A stretch of 64,000 nucleotides of DNA from UBA2040 sp041674745 (lineage in GTDB: Bacteria > Bacteroidota > Bacteroidia > Flavobacteriales_D > Crocinitomicaceae), in assembly GCA_041674745.1 (NCBI GenBank), contig JBAYVD010000011.1:1-64000 (forward strand), in the 5' to 3' direction. Below the pieces are notes generated by a model that did not search any database, was not told the DNA's origin, and worked only from the letters and a program-made list of their open reading frames with translations. The translations under genes and the position numbers were made by a program. Of the stretch, positions 25,512-33,762 are shown piece after piece (position 1 is the stretch's first letter; every line of letters begins with the position of its first letter).

Positions 25512-26993
25512 TTAGTCGACAATGACTAATTTTTGCATTGAAATTAGTTGATTATCTTGCGTAAAATCAATGAAATATACTCCACTTTTAAGATCCCTTC
25601 TTTCAAAAATAATTGTTTGTCCATTTATATTCTTTATTTGAGAAACGATTTGTCCGAAATAATCATGCACCGTGAGATTTGCATTGTTTAATGAAATGTT
25701 TGTTTGCAATACCGTCTGTAAAGAAAAAGGATTTGGGTAAATGGTGCAGTAAAACATACTTTTCAATTCTAAAGTATTTGTTTCGAGCGTGCAAAAGGAA
25801 GAATCTTCAATTGAATTATTAAGTCCCCATCTCCCTTGTAGACCGCTTAAATATTTTCCATCATGCGCATAGTTACAAAATAGTCCACCGCCATTGGGAT
25901 TATTAATTACCCCTAAATAGTTAGGATTATTGCCTCTTGAAACATATATTTTTCCGTCTATACCAAGTTTTAAACTTCTGAACATACCATTCGGATCGGT
26001 GTAAATAGTTGTTCTTGAATTTTGTATTGTTGTTTGATAATTTGAACTAACATCAAATTGAAAAATTTTCCCATTATAGGAATAATTTGGTGCTCCCGTA
26101 TTAGTATCGACACCAGATATATACAACTTTAAATTATCTGGTGAAAAAGTAACTCCGTAACCTCCTGATTCAATTTCCAAGGGAATTGGATTTGAAACCA
26201 CTCCAGTTGATTTGTCAAAATCGACAAGGCATGAGGTTCCGTTGTAGTAACTTGTAAAAGCTAATTTACTTCCATTTGGAGAGGCTTTCATTTCTCCAAT
26301 AGCATCATAATTGGAGGATCCTGGACTGCCTGATTGCCAAGTATGAACTACAGGCCCAACCGACGATATCACAGGGACATAATTTATTCCAGAACTAGTG
26401 ATTAAAAAGCTGAAAAAATTATTATTCCCATATTCATGTCCGATTAACCATACATCTTGTCCGTTGGAATGATAAACTGCCGTTAGTTTTTCGCAATTAC
26501 TAGTATCTTTTAGAGAATTGAAAATTGAAACTACAGAACCCAACCCTCCATTCAAAGACATATCAACAAGAGCATAATTTAATCCTCGTGAATTAGGATA
26601 CATGGCATTATAAACAAGCCCGCCCTGCATATCTGGTGTAAACATGTAATAAATGGAGTTACTTCCAGGTTTTTTGATAATGATTGTTTGCGTTAGTGAA
26701 TTGTTAAGTCCAGCACCATTTCCATATTGCATTACATTATTAGTAGAATCGTAAATATTATACCCATCAGTATAAAAAAGCAAAGTTCCTGTTGTATTGT
26801 CTGATATCGCAGATTGCCCTTCAAAAGGCATTAAATTGTTAATTCCGTTAGTTAATAATGTTGGTGAGCAAGTTGAAAAATCAATTCCGGCACCAGTAGA
26901 GCCAAATTTCCAAACATAGTTTTGTTTTGACTGTCCATGCGCTATTGTCACAATTAAAAATATGGATGTCAAAAGGAATAATAATTGTCGCAT
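25512..26993 (-). CDS. Secreted T9SS protein with propeller-like repeats
   Basis: The 493-residue product has a signal peptide (1-20), a beta-rich central region with repeats resembling WD40/PD40 blades (for example KASPNGSKLAFTSYYNG and GVTFSPDNLKLYISGVD), and a type A T9SS sorting domain in the last 75 residues (IYPNPFSLQTVL ... LKSGVYFIDFTQ). It should be exported through the type IX system. Its function is unknown. It looks more A+T-rich than the flanking genes by eye, and it is bracketed by 40-bp direct repeats, which suggests it was inserted upstream of the reductase gene. Confidence 0.85.
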   Translation of the reverse strand: MRQLLFLLTSIFLIVTIAHGQSKQNYVWKFGSTGAGIDFSTCSPTLLTNGINNLMPFEGQSAISDNTTGTLLFYTDGYNIYDSTNNVMQYGNGAGLNNSLTQTIIIKKPGSNSIYYMFTPDMQGGLVYNAMYPNSRGLNYALVDMSLNGGLGSVVSIFNSLKDTSNCEKLTAVYHSNGQDVWLIGHEYGNNNFFSFLITSSGINYVPVISSVGPVVHTWQSGSPGSSNYDAIGEMKASPNGSKLAFTSYYNGTSCLVDFDKSTGVVSNPIPLEIESGGYGVTFSPDNLKLYISGVDTNTGAPNYSYNGKIFQFDVSSNYQTTIQNSRTTIYTDPNGMFRSLKLGIDGKIYVSRGNNPNYLGVINNPNGGGLFCNYAHDGKYLSGLQGRWGLNNSIEDSSFCTLETNTLELKSMFYCTIYPNPFSLQTVLQTNISLNNANLTVHDYFGQIVSQIKNINGQTIIFERRDLKSGVYFIDFTQDNQLISMQKLVIVD

Positions 26994-27138
26994 AATGGTT
27001 AGTCATTTTAATATAAGTTACAACGAATTGAATCTACTTTTAGTTGGCGATTTCACAAAGCAAATGTGGGCTGGAAGTGCAATTGAACTTATCTATTCTC
27101 AATTAAAAAATAGCCATTGTCAGTTTTATAGGTAGATA

Positions 27139-27178
27139 TCATTTTTTTTGTTTTGGAAATTAAAGGTAATGGGAATTT
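27139..27178. repeat. Direct repeat copy 2
   Basis: Matches 25389-25430, including the ATG and the TACCTTTA box (27161-27168 on the minus strand). No gene follows the copied ATG beyond 17 codons. Confidence 0.75.
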
Positions 27179-27405
27179 AGGATTTTTGAAGTTTTTTTTG
27201 AAAGAGAGAATTTGAACACAGATAACGCAGATTTGGTAAGATTTGAAAGAATTTTTAAAATAAAATCAAGAAATCGCATGCAAATCAACCGTGTAATCGA
27301 CATTTGCGTCACTTCATGAGCTTTTTAAAGTAGGTATCTAAATTTTCTCAATTTCTTAGTGGTTAAAAAAACGCCGACTTCAATTCAAACAAAGCGCACA
27401 CCCAC

Positions 27406-27446
27406 CCTGCCCTCCCTCAAGGCCTGCCTGTCGGCAGACAGGGAGG
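27406..27446. repeat. G+C-rich palindromic repeat
   Basis: CCTGCCCTCCCTCA (also at 32806-32820) is followed by CCTGTC-GGCA-GACAGG, and CCTCCC pairs with GGGAGG. It can fold as nested hairpins. Fragments recur at 24401 and 32806. Confidence 0.55.
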
Positions 27447-27452
27447 AAAAAC

Positions 27453-27570
27453 TCCGTGAACTTTGTGGTTAAACAGCATAATCTATTAATCTCCGAGAAA
27501 CTCTCTGCCGTTCACCGTAGTAAAAAATCATCCGTGAACTTTGTGCCTTCTTTGTGAACTTTGTGGTTAT
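27453..27570. repeat. Three degenerate copies of a GTGAACTTTGTGG repeat
   Basis: Copies at 27453-27473 (ends TGGTTAAA), 27531-27545 and 27551-27570 (ends TGGTTA). A related copy lies at 24489-24520. They share GTGAACTTTGTG. Confidence 0.6.
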
Positions 27571-27606
27571 ATTCCTTTTATCTTCGCTTCAAGATTAGAA
27601 CAACCC

Positions 27607-29055
27607 ATGGACAGACAAAAGATACAGGCTCGTTTCAGCGACATTCGCACTTGGTTAACGTTCTTCTTTTTGGTGCGTTTTGTCGGCATAGCGAATGCTC
27701 CTTTGGAAATTGGTCACAGTTGGCGCCAATCGTTGACCAACATGACGGCCCGTAATTTCTACGAAAATGGCATCGATTTGCTGCACCCGATGATCGACAT
27801 GGCCGGCGAAAAATCGGGGATTTTGGGATCAGAATTTCCCTTTTTCAATGCCTTGATTGCACTAATGGCAGATGTTTTTGGTTACGAACATTGGTACGGT
27901 CGTTTAATCAACCTCATCGTTTCAACGCTAGGCTTGTACTTTTTCTACAAACTCATACGTGCCATCCTGAACGAAAAAATCGCCTTTTCCTCCACTTTGG
28001 TTCTGTGCGTTTCCATCTGGTTTGGCTTTTCGCGTAAAAGCATGCCCGACACCTTCAGTGTTTCCTTGGTCATCATAGCCTTGTACGGTGCTTATTTGTA
28101 CTTGAAAGAGGGGAAATGGTTGCCATTGTTCGCCTTTTTTACCTTGGCTACTTTGGGCATTTTGTGTAAAATTCCGGCATTGGCCTTGTTGAGTGTTTTG
28201 GGTGTTGCTCCATTTGTTTCTTCCATTCCAGTTAAACGAATAGGCGTTTTGAATGCATTTGGTGCTTTATCCGTTGGGGTTGTTGGATTGTGGTATTTTT
28301 ATTGGGTGCCCTATTTGGTGAAAACGTATGGATTTGAATTGTACATCAACAAAGGGTTGACCTTGGGTTGTCAAGAAATCTGGGGCATGAAAGCCGCTAC
28401 CTTGGAAAAATTCTATTTCAGTGCTTTTCATTCGTATGTGGCATTGGCTACATTCCTCGTTGGACTCTATTTTTTGATTAAAAAAGGAAATTCCAGGATT
28501 TGGTTGGCACTATCGCTTTACACATTTGTTTTCTTTGTCTTTGTAATTTTGACAGGCGATGTTTTTCCAAAACACAGTTATTATGTCATTCCGTTTGTGC
28601 CACTTATGGCTTTGGTGGTAGGCTACTTTTTTGCCGAAATTCCACCAAAATATGCGACTCTTCTCCTTGCGATTATTGCAATTGAATCCATTGCCAACCA
28701 GCAGCATGATTTTTTCATCAAGGGCAGCGAAAAATACAAACTGACCTTGGAACCACTCGTGGAAAAAACGATTCCGAAGGACAGTAAAATTGTTATCAAC
28801 GGAGGAGATTCTCCGCAACACATTTATTTTGCTCACCGAAAAGGTTGGACCGTCGATTCGGATAAAATTCTCCGAACCGATTTCGTGGATTCTTTGTCCA
28901 ATTTAGGCGCACAGTATTTGATTGTCGACAAACAAGCCATTCCAGAAGCATTGTTTTTTTACACGAAAGCCAGCTCGAATACAGGGTATGTAATTTACCA
29001 ATTGAATAGGAAAACTAAACCGTTTGAGAGAAAAACAGGTAAACGAATTCCCTAA
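27607..29055 (+). CDS. Polytopic glycosyltransferase, GT39/PMT-like
   Basis: The 482-residue protein has about 10-11 membrane helices. The first periplasmic loop reads NAPLEIGHSWRQSLTNM, with an acidic residue followed by a Trp-Arg-Gln motif, as in dolichyl-phosphate-mannose-dependent transferases of family GT39/ArnT. A C-terminal soluble domain (about 400-482) follows the last helix. Such enzymes transfer sugars from polyprenyl phosphate to lipid or protein in the periplasm. The ATG at 27607 is preferred; the upstream frame runs through the repeat region. The stop codon overlaps that of the convergent Omp85-like gene in CTAA (29052-29055). Confidence 0.78.
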   Translation: MDRQKIQARFSDIRTWLTFFFLVRFVGIANAPLEIGHSWRQSLTNMTARNFYENGIDLLHPMIDMAGEKSGILGSEFPFFNALIALMADVFGYEHWYGRLINLIVSTLGLYFFYKLIRAILNEKIAFSSTLVLCVSIWFGFSRKSMPDTFSVSLVIIALYGAYLYLKEGKWLPLFAFFTLATLGILCKIPALALLSVLGVAPFVSSIPVKRIGVLNAFGALSVGVVGLWYFYWVPYLVKTYGFELYINKGLTLGCQEIWGMKAATLEKFYFSAFHSYVALATFLVGLYFLIKKGNSRIWLALSLYTFVFFVFVILTGDVFPKHSYYVIPFVPLMALVVGYFFAEIPPKYATLLLAIIAIESIANQQHDFFIKGSEKYKLTLEPLVEKTIPKDSKIVINGGDSPQHIYFAHRKGWTVDSDKILRTDFVDSLSNLGAQYLIVDKQAIPEALFFYTKASSNTGYVIYQLNRKTKPFERKTGKRIP

Positions 29056-30377
29056 AAAGCGTGCGATAAATTGAAAAAAAACTGTCGATCTTCTTTGGAA
29101 AACGCATAATCGAAGCGCAAAATGGTATTCACATTCCAAGCAATTCGCAAGCCAAAACCTTCTGAAATTCGGTAATTGTTGAAATTCCATATCCGAGAAA
29201 GATCATCCCAAACGGCACCTGCATCTACAAATGGCACAGCGCTGAAGGCAAAATGTTGGTTCAGCAATTTCACCTGTGCAAATCGGTAACGGATTTCCAA
29301 ATTGTTGAAACTCATCGCACGACTCAAAAACCGAGATTGTTTGAAACCACGTAAGGTATTTGCGCCGCCCAACCCTTCGATGCTTCCTTCGGAACTCCAT
29401 TGATCTTGGTATTCAAAAAAAGGCGCGTTTAATGCAGTGTTACCAAAAGCCGTTCGTCCGGCTAAAACCATTTTTTTGAACGTATTGGGAAAGAGTTTTT
29501 TATAGAAATTGAAATGGGCAAAGGTTTTGTTGAAATCGTAGAGTGAACCGAGTTTTTTCAGCGACAATTCATTGGTCAATTCTGCAAATACGCCACTGCT
29601 TGGGTCAGTTTCCAAATCGCGGGTATCGTATATAAAACCAACTTGAAACAAATGAACCACTCCTTTTTTCAAACCCACCACACGGCCAGCATCGTAATCA
29701 TTTTGCAAAAAGGAATTGCCTGCAAACGGCGAAAAATTAACGTAAGCGGCTTCGTAGCCAAGCAAGACTCGGAATTTTCCTTCTAGAAACGAACGCTCCA
29801 TACTCACATTAAAAACCGCTTCTTTTTTAAAATACGTGTTGTAAAACGTAGTGTTGCCAACGAGACTTTTTTCGTAATCGCGGTATTTGGCATTGTTTAC
29901 GATGGTTTGTGTGCTGTCATTGTTGGGGTAATAACTGAGTCCCTGCAAGGATTTTTCTGTATTTCCAAAATACAGTTGATTGGGATTTGCTTCGTACCCC
30001 CCTTCCATCCGTAGTCGCCATTTGGTATTGAAAATATACGGGATATCCAATTTCAACATAAATTCCCGCTGACTTCTCGTGGTGTTGAACAAGACCAAAT
30101 CAAGCCGTGCCCGGTAGGGAGTAAAGGCAAAAAATGGATCCGTTCGTTTCCCATTGAAATAAACAGAACCTTCCAGACCGTAGCCAAATCCATTGATTGG
30201 ATCACTACTCAAATCGGGAGCACCTGTCACATATACACCTTCTTTTTTGTTTATTAAATCCTCTTCCGAAAGTTTTTTTTCATTGGCAATGGCGAATGGA
30301 AGCTTTAAGGTATCTTTCTCTTGCGCGATTCCTTTTTGGGAAATCAAAATTACCAATACCATCCAACTATATTTCAC
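29052..30377 (-). CDS. BamA/TamA-family (Omp85) outer-membrane barrel protein
   Basis: The 441-residue product has a signal peptide (1-18), a short N-terminal region, and a 16-strand Omp85-type barrel. The family hallmark loop is present as GLGGANTLRGFKQSRF, corresponding to the (V/L)RGF motif. It ends in Phe. It is too short for POTRA domains, so it is not BamA itself; such POTRA-less members may insert or export specific lipids or proteins. It is monocistronic and convergent with the GT39-like gene, sharing four bases at the stops. Confidence 0.85.
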   Translation of the reverse strand: MKYSWMVLVILISQKGIAQEKDTLKLPFAIANEKKLSEEDLINKKEGVYVTGAPDLSSDPINGFGYGLEGSVYFNGKRTDPFFAFTPYRARLDLVLFNTTRSQREFMLKLDIPYIFNTKWRLRMEGGYEANPNQLYFGNTEKSLQGLSYYPNNDSTQTIVNNAKYRDYEKSLVGNTTFYNTYFKKEAVFNVSMERSFLEGKFRVLLGYEAAYVNFSPFAGNSFLQNDYDAGRVVGLKKGVVHLFQVGFIYDTRDLETDPSSGVFAELTNELSLKKLGSLYDFNKTFAHFNFYKKLFPNTFKKMVLAGRTAFGNTALNAPFFEYQDQWSSEGSIEGLGGANTLRGFKQSRFLSRAMSFNNLEIRYRFAQVKLLNQHFAFSAVPFVDAGAVWDDLSRIWNFNNYRISEGFGLRIAWNVNTILRFDYAFSKEDRQFFFNLSHAF

Positions 30378-30478
30378 CTTCGTCCGTTATATTTTGGGAT
30401 TTCAAAGCTAACGCAAAACGTTGGGTACGCCGTGAAAACAAATGTTAATTAAGGAAAGCTTAAGATTCTTTCCCCTTG

Positions 30479-31195
30479 TTATTTTATTTCAAACGTCACC
30501 TTCATGGTTTTGTACAATTTTATTTTTTGAAAAGTAATGCTATCGGTTAATTTGTCTACCGAAGATTCGTAACTCGCAGCCACGTTTCTTTTGTAACTCT
30601 GGATTTGAATCTCATCAAATTGTTGATAACCCCGTCCGTCGAACGTTTCATTGATTGTCAAGGCTCCACCAATTTTTTGATCAATAGCAGCTGTTAAATA
30701 AATCGCTTTTTCTTTCGCTGCTTTTATGGCCTCAATCTCTAGTTCTTTGTTGAATTCTTTGATTTTGGAATGCGTCACTCTGGAAATGTGTACATCATTT
30801 ATTTTGATTTCGTCCAATTTTTCAATGACATCAGCCACCTCTTTTGCATTTTTCAATTTTAGTTGAAACTCACTTTGCGAAATCACTTCGTTGCGTTTCA
30901 ATTTCACGCGAATGTAATCGGCTTGGGCATCGGAAATGGTCAAGTTTTCCAAAGGAATATTCAATGAATTCAACGCTTTTCTCAAATCTTCCTGTTGCTT
31001 TTCGATGGACACCTTGTCTTTCCCCGATTCGCGCTCCCGGATGGTAATCGCTAAGTAAATTTCATCGGGAATAATTTCTTTTTCAGCAAATCCGTTTACC
31101 TCAATGAAAGGCGTTGCATAAATGGATTTATCCTGCGCAGAAGTAAACTGAGCAACAAAAAGAAGGGCAAAAAGGAAGGTGAAATATTTATACAT
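30479..31195 (-). CDS. SIMPL domain (DUF541) periplasmic protein
   Basis: The 238-residue product has a signal peptide (1-20) and a SIMPL domain covering the rest: the first strand block FIEVNGFAEKEIIPDEIYLAI, a central helix-rich part with coiled-coil character (ESGKDKVSIEKQQEDLRKAL), and a repeat half near VTHSKIKEFNKELEIEAIKAAKEKA. SIMPL proteins occur across bacteria (for example YggE) and have been linked to oxidative stress. The molecular role is not established. No operon partner is seen. Confidence 0.88.
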   Translation of the reverse strand: MYKYFTFLFALLFVAQFTSAQDKSIYATPFIEVNGFAEKEIIPDEIYLAITIRERESGKDKVSIEKQQEDLRKALNSLNIPLENLTISDAQADYIRVKLKRNEVISQSEFQLKLKNAKEVADVIEKLDEIKINDVHISRVTHSKIKEFNKELEIEAIKAAKEKAIYLTAAIDQKIGGALTINETFDGRGYQQFDEIQIQSYKRNVAASYESSVDKLTDSITFQKIKLYKTMKVTFEIK

Positions 31196-31321
31196 GATTT
31201 TGTTTTTTTTTGATAACGTTTGATTTAATTATTTATTCGAAAAGGCCTAGTTCAAGAACAATGCCAAAATCAAATAACATTTCGTTTGTTCAGTTAATTG
31301 AATCCTACAATAAACTTCGAA

Positions 31322-31350
31322 TAAAAAAGCCACTCCTCCGGGGAATGGCT
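31322..31350 (-). terminator. Rho-independent terminator of the sigma-54 activator gene
   Basis: On the minus strand a 9-bp stem (AGCCATTCC / GGAGTGGCT, one G-T pair) is followed by a run of six T. It lies 21 bp after the stop codon at 31372. Confidence 0.85.
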
Positions 31351-31371
31351 CTTGTATTGGTATTTCTTTCG

Positions 31372-32550
31372 TTAGATTTTTCTCGTTTGTGGATTGGCAT
31401 ATAGTTCAACTTCTTCCGCTGAAATTTCTTTACCACCGAGGATAATCAAACGTTCAGTAATGTTGCGCAATTCGCGAATGTTTCCTGTCCAATCCACCGA
31501 TTTCAAGGCTTCCAATGCACCTGCTGAAAAAGATTTGCGGGGAATTCCGTGCTCGGAGCAAATGATGGTCATGAAATGCTCTGCCAACAATGGAATGTCT
31601 TCGCGGCGATCGTTCAAGGATGGAACGTGAATCAAAATCACGGCCAAACGGTGGAACAAATCTTCTCGAAAACGACCTTCGGCAATTTCTTTTCTCAAGT
31701 CCTTGTTCGTGGCCGCTACAACGCGTGCATCTACTTTCAGATCCTTCTCACCACCAACACGTTGGATCACATTTTCTTGCAAAGCCCTCAACACTTTCGC
31801 TTGCGCACTCGCCGACATGTCACCAATTTCGTCCAAGAACAAGGTGCCACCAGAGGCCAATTCGAATTTCCCTTTTTTCTGTTTTATGGCTGATGTAAAA
31901 GCGCCTTTTTCGTGACCAAACAATTCACTTTCAATCAATTCTGAAGGAATTGCGGCACAATTCACCTCAATGAATGCCATGGATTTTCGGCTGCTGTTGT
32001 CGTGCAAAGAGCGAGCGACCAATTCTTTTCCAGAACCGTTTTCACCTGTGATTAAAACACGCGCATCGGAAGGAGCGACTTTTTCAATCATTTCTTTGAT
32101 TTGGTGAATCGCTGGTGTTTCACCAATGATGCTGCCGCCCTTAAAACGTTTTACGGTGGTTTTCAGCACTTTCGTTTCTTCTTGCATCACCGTTTTGTCT
32201 TTCGCATTGCGCACGGTCACCAATATTCGATTCAAGTCCAAGGGTTTTTCGATGAAATCAAACGCACCTTTTTTAATCGCTTGCACGGCCGTATCAATGT
32301 TTCCGTGTCCGCTGATCATGATGACAGGTGCTTCCACTTTCTTTTCTTGAAAAGCGGCCAAAACCTCCATTCCATCCATTAGCGGCATTTTGATGTCACA
32401 AAAAATGATATCGTAACTCTCTGAAGTTGCTTTTTCAACGGCTTCTTTGCCATTTTCGGCTTCGTCTACCTCAAATTCTTCAAATTCTAAAATTTCTCTC
32501 AAAGCACGTCGTATGCCTCGTTCGTCATCAACAATTAGAATTTTTGCCAT
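31372..32550 (-). CDS. Sigma-54-dependent response regulator lacking a DNA-binding domain
   Basis: The 392-residue protein belongs to the NtrC family. It has a receiver domain (1-120, phospho-acceptor Asp52 in FCDIKMP, Lys102 in EKPLD) and a sigma-54 AAA+ domain (about 138-370) with Walker A GENGSGKE (169-176), a sigma-54 contact loop GAFTSA (216-221, usually GAFTGA) and Walker B LFLDEIGD (237-244). The chain ends about 20 residues after the AAA+ lid, so the C-terminal Fis-type HTH is absent. The terminator begins 21 bp after the stop, so a frameshifted HTH is excluded. It must act without binding DNA itself or through a partner. No cognate kinase is adjacent. Confidence 0.93.
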   Translation of the reverse strand: MAKILIVDDERGIRRALREILEFEEFEVDEAENGKEAVEKATSESYDIIFCDIKMPLMDGMEVLAAFQEKKVEAPVIMISGHGNIDTAVQAIKKGAFDFIEKPLDLNRILVTVRNAKDKTVMQEETKVLKTTVKRFKGGSIIGETPAIHQIKEMIEKVAPSDARVLITGENGSGKELVARSLHDNSSRKSMAFIEVNCAAIPSELIESELFGHEKGAFTSAIKQKKGKFELASGGTLFLDEIGDMSASAQAKVLRALQENVIQRVGGEKDLKVDARVVAATNKDLRKEIAEGRFREDLFHRLAVILIHVPSLNDRREDIPLLAEHFMTIICSEHGIPRKSFSAGALEALKSVDWTGNIRELRNITERLIILGGKEISAEEVELYANPQTRKI

Positions 32551-32865
32551 GTGTTTTTTCGTTTAGAGCTTAAAGATAGTGAAATTGGAGAATTATTAGC
32601 GTGAGTATTGTTTTGCTGTTTCGGAAGGATTCTCTAGATTTTTCTATTATTGCACAATTCGGTTTTGTACGATTTTAATCCAGGATTATTTATACTCAAA
32701 CGCAAAAATGATGCACTAACAACAAAAACCAGGATTTTCGGGATGGAAGGATTTTCTTATTGGTTTAAAAACACAGTAACCATTTCAAATAGTGGATACA
32801 ATAAACCTGCCCTCCCTCACCAGAGGAATGTTCAATTCTCCAAGCACTTCATTTGCAGGGTACAA
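32551..32865. other. 315-bp non-coding interval
   Basis: It carries a minus-strand -7-like box TATCTTTA (32571-32578) for the sigma-54 activator and one copy of the CCTGCCCTCCCTCA repeat (32806-32820). No supported gene is present; an 83-codon plus-strand frame has no recognisable content and runs into the phosphatase gene. Confidence 0.6.
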
Positions 32866-33762
32866 TTAAAATTCTTCAGAAAACAGCGCGCCTTCTTTTA
32901 GAGAAAAAGGAGAAATAACGATGCGTTGCGTTTGTAATTTTTCCATCAACCATAGGGTTTTTACTGCGGTGATGGGTGCCATGATTTTGCGGATGGGAAG
33001 AATAAAGGAGTTCTGCTCACGTTCCGCTAAGGTGGATAGAATAACATCCTGCAAAGCGGCCTTGAATTGAGCCAAGTTCATTTCAAAACTGGCTTTTTCC
33101 TCTGGAAATGCTTCTTGATGTGCCAATTCCCAAAAGGTTTCAAAACTGCCAGAAGAACCAATCATGATTTCTTCGTTTCTATCATCCAAAAAACCTTGGC
33201 ATTCTACTTCCAAAAACTGACGAATGGTTTGAATATCTTGTTCGGAAACGGGATCTTGAAAGTCAAATTTCTGGTAAATGCGGGAAACGCCAATGTTAAG
33301 ACTTTTTAGTTCCGTCACACCCGAAGAATCTGCAAAAACTATTTCAGTACTTCCTCCGCCAATGTCAATGATAACGGCTTTTTTGTTAAAACCGTATACT
33401 TGTTTGACGCCGCAATAAATCAATTCGGCTTCTTTTTGACCGGAAATCACATGAACATCCAAATCCAAATCTTCTTTCAATTTTCGAAGGAAATCAACGG
33501 TGTTGGCCGCGTCGCGTAAAGCAGAAGTTCCAAAAGCTGTAATTTTCTGTACGTCGAAATCGTTGCATACATTTAAGAAATGAGCAATGGCTTTTTCGCC
33601 TCTTGCCATCGATTCTTCTGTGATGACATTCGAATTGATGCCACCCATTCCTATAGCAACTCCTTCTTTTTCGGCATGAATCAATTGAAAATTCGCCCCT
33701 TCCAAATCGGCGATGAGTAAATTGAACGTGTTGGTTCCCAAGTCGATGATGGCCTTTCTCAT
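32866..33762 (-). CDS. Ppx/GppA-family phosphatase
   Basis: This 298-residue ASKHA-fold enzyme hydrolyses polyphosphate or pppGpp. It shows IIDLGTNTFNLLIAD at the N-terminus (phosphate loop 1), FGTSALRDAAN, and AVIIDIGGGSTEIVF (phosphate loop 2). It is the short Bacteroidota form without the C-terminal HD domain of E. coli Ppx. It follows the ABC permease gene directly, at the end of a three-gene operon. Whether it acts on polyphosphate or on alarmones cannot be decided from sequence. Confidence 0.92.
   Translation of the reverse strand: MRKAIIDLGTNTFNLLIADLEGANFQLIHAEKEGVAIGMGGINSNVITEESMARGEKAIAHFLNVCNDFDVQKITAFGTSALRDAANTVDFLRKLKEDLDLDVHVISGQKEAELIYCGVKQVYGFNKKAVIIDIGGGSTEIVFADSSGVTELKSLNIGVSRIYQKFDFQDPVSEQDIQTIRQFLEVECQGFLDDRNEEIMIGSSGSFETFWELAHQEAFPEEKASFEMNLAQFKAALQDVILSTLAEREQNSFILPIRKIMAPITAVKTLWLMEKLQTQRIVISPFSLKEGALFSEEF

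Larger units (their letters stand above)
26994..27606. other. 613-bp non-coding, repeat-rich interval
   Basis: No credible gene lies here. It contains direct repeat copy 2 (27139-27178), a G+C-rich hairpin tract (27406-27446), and three copies of a CCGTGAACTTTGTGG-type repeat (27453-27473, 27531-27545, 27551-27570). A 17-codon frame starts at the copied ATG (27142, minus) and stops at once. The final part holds a weak promoter for the next gene (TATCTTCG at 27579-27586). Confidence 0.7.

Noticed and set aside
27121..27142. A broken second aldo/keto reductase after repeat copy 2
   Set aside because: Only the ATG and a few similar codons (M-x-x-T) are shared; the frame stops after 17 codons and shows no further similarity.
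31210..31404. 64-codon plus-strand frame downstream of the sigma-54 activator
   Set aside because: It spans the terminator hairpin at 31322-31350 and has no family features.
32650..32901. 83-codon plus-strand frame in the gap before the Ppx/GppA gene
   Set aside because: No recognisable protein features; it crosses the repeat copy at 32806 and runs into the convergent gene.
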